Position numbers and translations under genes: made by a program | The notes under the pieces: generated by a model | Seen by the model: the letters and a program-made list of their open reading frames with translations, nothing else | What the model was told of the DNA's origin: nothing | Database searches by the model: none | Assembly (NCBI RefSeq): GCF_001690685.1 | Contig: NZ_LZGL01000009.1 | Span: 372,001 to 436,000, forward strand | Direction of reading: 5' to 3' | DNA length: 64,000 nt | Origin: Gilliamella sp. wkB112 | GTDB lineage: Bacteria > Pseudomonadota > Gammaproteobacteria > Enterobacterales > Orbaceae | Shown here: in pieces, positions 62,788 to 64,000 of the stretch | How the letters are laid out: the number at the start of each line of letters is the position of its first letter | How positions within the stretch are numbered: position 1 is the first letter of the stretch

Positions 62788-64000
62788 TATAATAATGACT
62801 TCCCTGCTATACTCATATTCTCAATGAGAATTGAACCACACTGGATATTACCTCTAGTTTCAACATCATTACCGATCGCCACAATATTTTTATACATATT
62901 TTTCAAATTACCTGCAACCGTAATTTCATTAACTGGGTATTGAATTTCACCATTTTCAACCCAAAAACCGCTAGCACCACGAGAATAATCGCCGGTGACA
63001 GTATTTACGCCCTGCCCCATTAATGAAGTAATGACTAAACCTTTATGTAATTTTTTTAACATAGCATCAAAACCGGCATCAATTTGACTGGCAGAAATCA
63101 ACCAATTATAAATACCACCAGCATGGCCTGTCGTTGTTAATCCAAGTTTTCTTGCGGAATAATTACCCAATAAATAAGTTTGCAATACTCCCTGTTCAAC
63201 AATATTACGTTTGATAGTTTGTGTCCCTTCACTATCAAAAGGGGACGATCCGATACCTTTTAAAATATGTGGATCTTCGTAAATAGTCAGCCAGGAGGGG
63301 AAAATAGATTGACCAACACTATCTAATAAAAATGAAGATTTACGGTAAATAGATCCGCCACTAATCGCGCTAATTAAATGTCCCATTAATCCTACTGCAA
63401 CATCAGCACAAAAAAGCACTGGCATTTGCATAGTAGCTATTTGTTTAGCACCTAAATGTGCAACGGTTCTCTCTGCGGCCTGTTTACCAACCCAAGTTGG
63501 GCTGGATAATTGGCTAATATCTCGGGACGACGTATAAGCATAATTACGTTCCATTTGTCCATCTTGTTCTGCGATAACGGAACAAGAAAGAGAATGAGAA
63601 CTTGCACAATAACCTTGCAACATACCTAAACTATTGCCATATACATAAATACCATAGCGGCTACTGAAATAGCCACCATCACTACTATTAATTTTAGGTT
63701 GGGCTAAAGCTATTTGCTCCGCTTGTTTCGCTTGTTCAATAGCCTCATCCACATTTAAATCACTTGGATAAAACAAATCCAAATCTGGTGGATTAAATGC
63801 CATTAAATTTGCATCACCCAAGCCTGAATAAGGATCTGGTGACGTATATTGCATAATATTAATTGCCATATCAATAGTCTGTGAAATAGCTGACGGTGAC
63901 AAATCATTAGTAGAAGCACTACCTTTACGTTGATTTTGATACACAGTAATAGCTAAGGCCCCATCGCTATTAAATTCAACATTTTCAGTTTCACCCAAGC
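62787..64000 (-). CDS. pmbA: Metalloprotease PmbA/TldE, C-terminal part (partial)
   Basis: Runs off the right end: about 404 of some 450 residues are present, lacking the N-terminus. TldE and TldD form a protease that matures microcins such as MccB17 and trims other peptides. Landmarks are [75 protein letters not shown] and [22 protein letters not shown], all typical. TldE lacks the HExxxH zinc site of TldD, consistent with this sequence. Confidence 0.93.
   Translation of the reverse strand, partial: LGETENVEFNSDGALAITVYQNQRKGSASTNDLSPSAISQTIDMAINIMQYTSPDPYSGLGDANLMAFNPPDLDLFYPSDLNVDEAIEQAKQAEQIALAQPKINSSDGGYFSSRYGIYVYGNSLGMLQGYCASSHSLSCSVIAEQDGQMERNYAYTSSRDISQLSSPTWVGKQAAERTVAHLGAKQIATMQMPVLFCADVAVGLMGHLISAISGGSIYRKSSFLLDSVGQSIFPSWLTIYEDPHILKGIGSSPFDSEGTQTIKRNIVEQGVLQTYLLGNYSARKLGLTTTGHAGGIYNWLISASQIDAGFDAMLKKLHKGLVITSLMGQGVNTVTGDYSRGASGFWVENGEIQYPVNEITVAGNLKNMYKNIVAIGNDVETRGNIQCGSILIENMSIAGKSLL

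Overview
The window is chromosomal DNA of a gammaproteobacterium. Nearly every protein resembles an Enterobacterales or Pasteurellales orthologue in length and motifs, and many E. coli gene neighbourhoods are kept: lptE-holA-nadD, rplM-rpsI-sspA-sspB, yfhM-pbpC-ndk, holD-rimI, rpoZ-spoT-recG, and lptM-dapF-yigA-xerC-yigB-uvrD. The DNA is visibly AT-rich with compact, mostly short intergenic gaps. An insect-gut Orbaceae lineage (Gilliamella/Frischella/Orbus type) fits best; this is an inference from overall character, not proven by any one feature. I see no rRNA, tRNA, CRISPR array, prophage or insertion sequence.

Layout. 1-2.8 kb: end of leuS, then lptE, holA, nadD and infA. 2.9-6.5 kb: lysP, yeiW, yeiP, ttcA. 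6.5-11 kb: an accessory island with a PhnP-like metallo-hydrolase and a nucleoside-symporter-like MFS protein, facing a convergent gene for an unusual regulator that joins a LacI DNA-binding domain, a LacI sugar-binding-like core and a complete ABC-type solute-binding protein. A LacI-type operator, a sigma70-like promoter and a CRP-like site precede the hydrolase gene. 11-19 kb: glnE, a short ygiF, and a two-gene Fur-box-preceded ABC transporter of the siderophore-importer type. 19-21.3 kb: sspB, sspA, rpsI, rplM.

21.6-26.4 kb is an envelope-modification locus: yrbL convergent with pmrB, then pmrA, eptA and a PAP2 phosphatase. A perfect PmrA box lies upstream of the PAP2 gene, so the four-gene set is probably self-controlled and would modify lipid A and recycle undecaprenyl or lipid A phosphates. 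26.7-28.9 kb: an amino-acid ABC importer (binding protein and two permeases, no ATPase nearby). 29-37 kb: ndk, pbpC and the alpha-2-macroglobulin gene yfhM. 37.4-39.4 kb: a preQ1-I riboswitch followed by queF, queC and yhhQ, that is synthesis, reduction and uptake of queuosine precursors under end-product control. QueF is the short, Firmicutes-like type.

39.5-47.7 kb: a DUF1090 protein, coaA, yihI, hemN, rsmC, holD, rimI, thiN, two uncharacterised secreted proteins (one like Haemophilus surface adhesin E) and cyaY. 47.8-55 kb: uvrD, yigB, xerC, yigA, dapF, lysA and lptM, all leftward; lysA sits between lptM and dapF so the last two lysine-pathway genes are adjacent. 55-64 kb: recG, spoT, rpoZ, a CinA-like gene, a SulP transporter and most of pmbA. 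A 37-bp intergenic sequence recurs three times, each time just downstream of a leftward gene.
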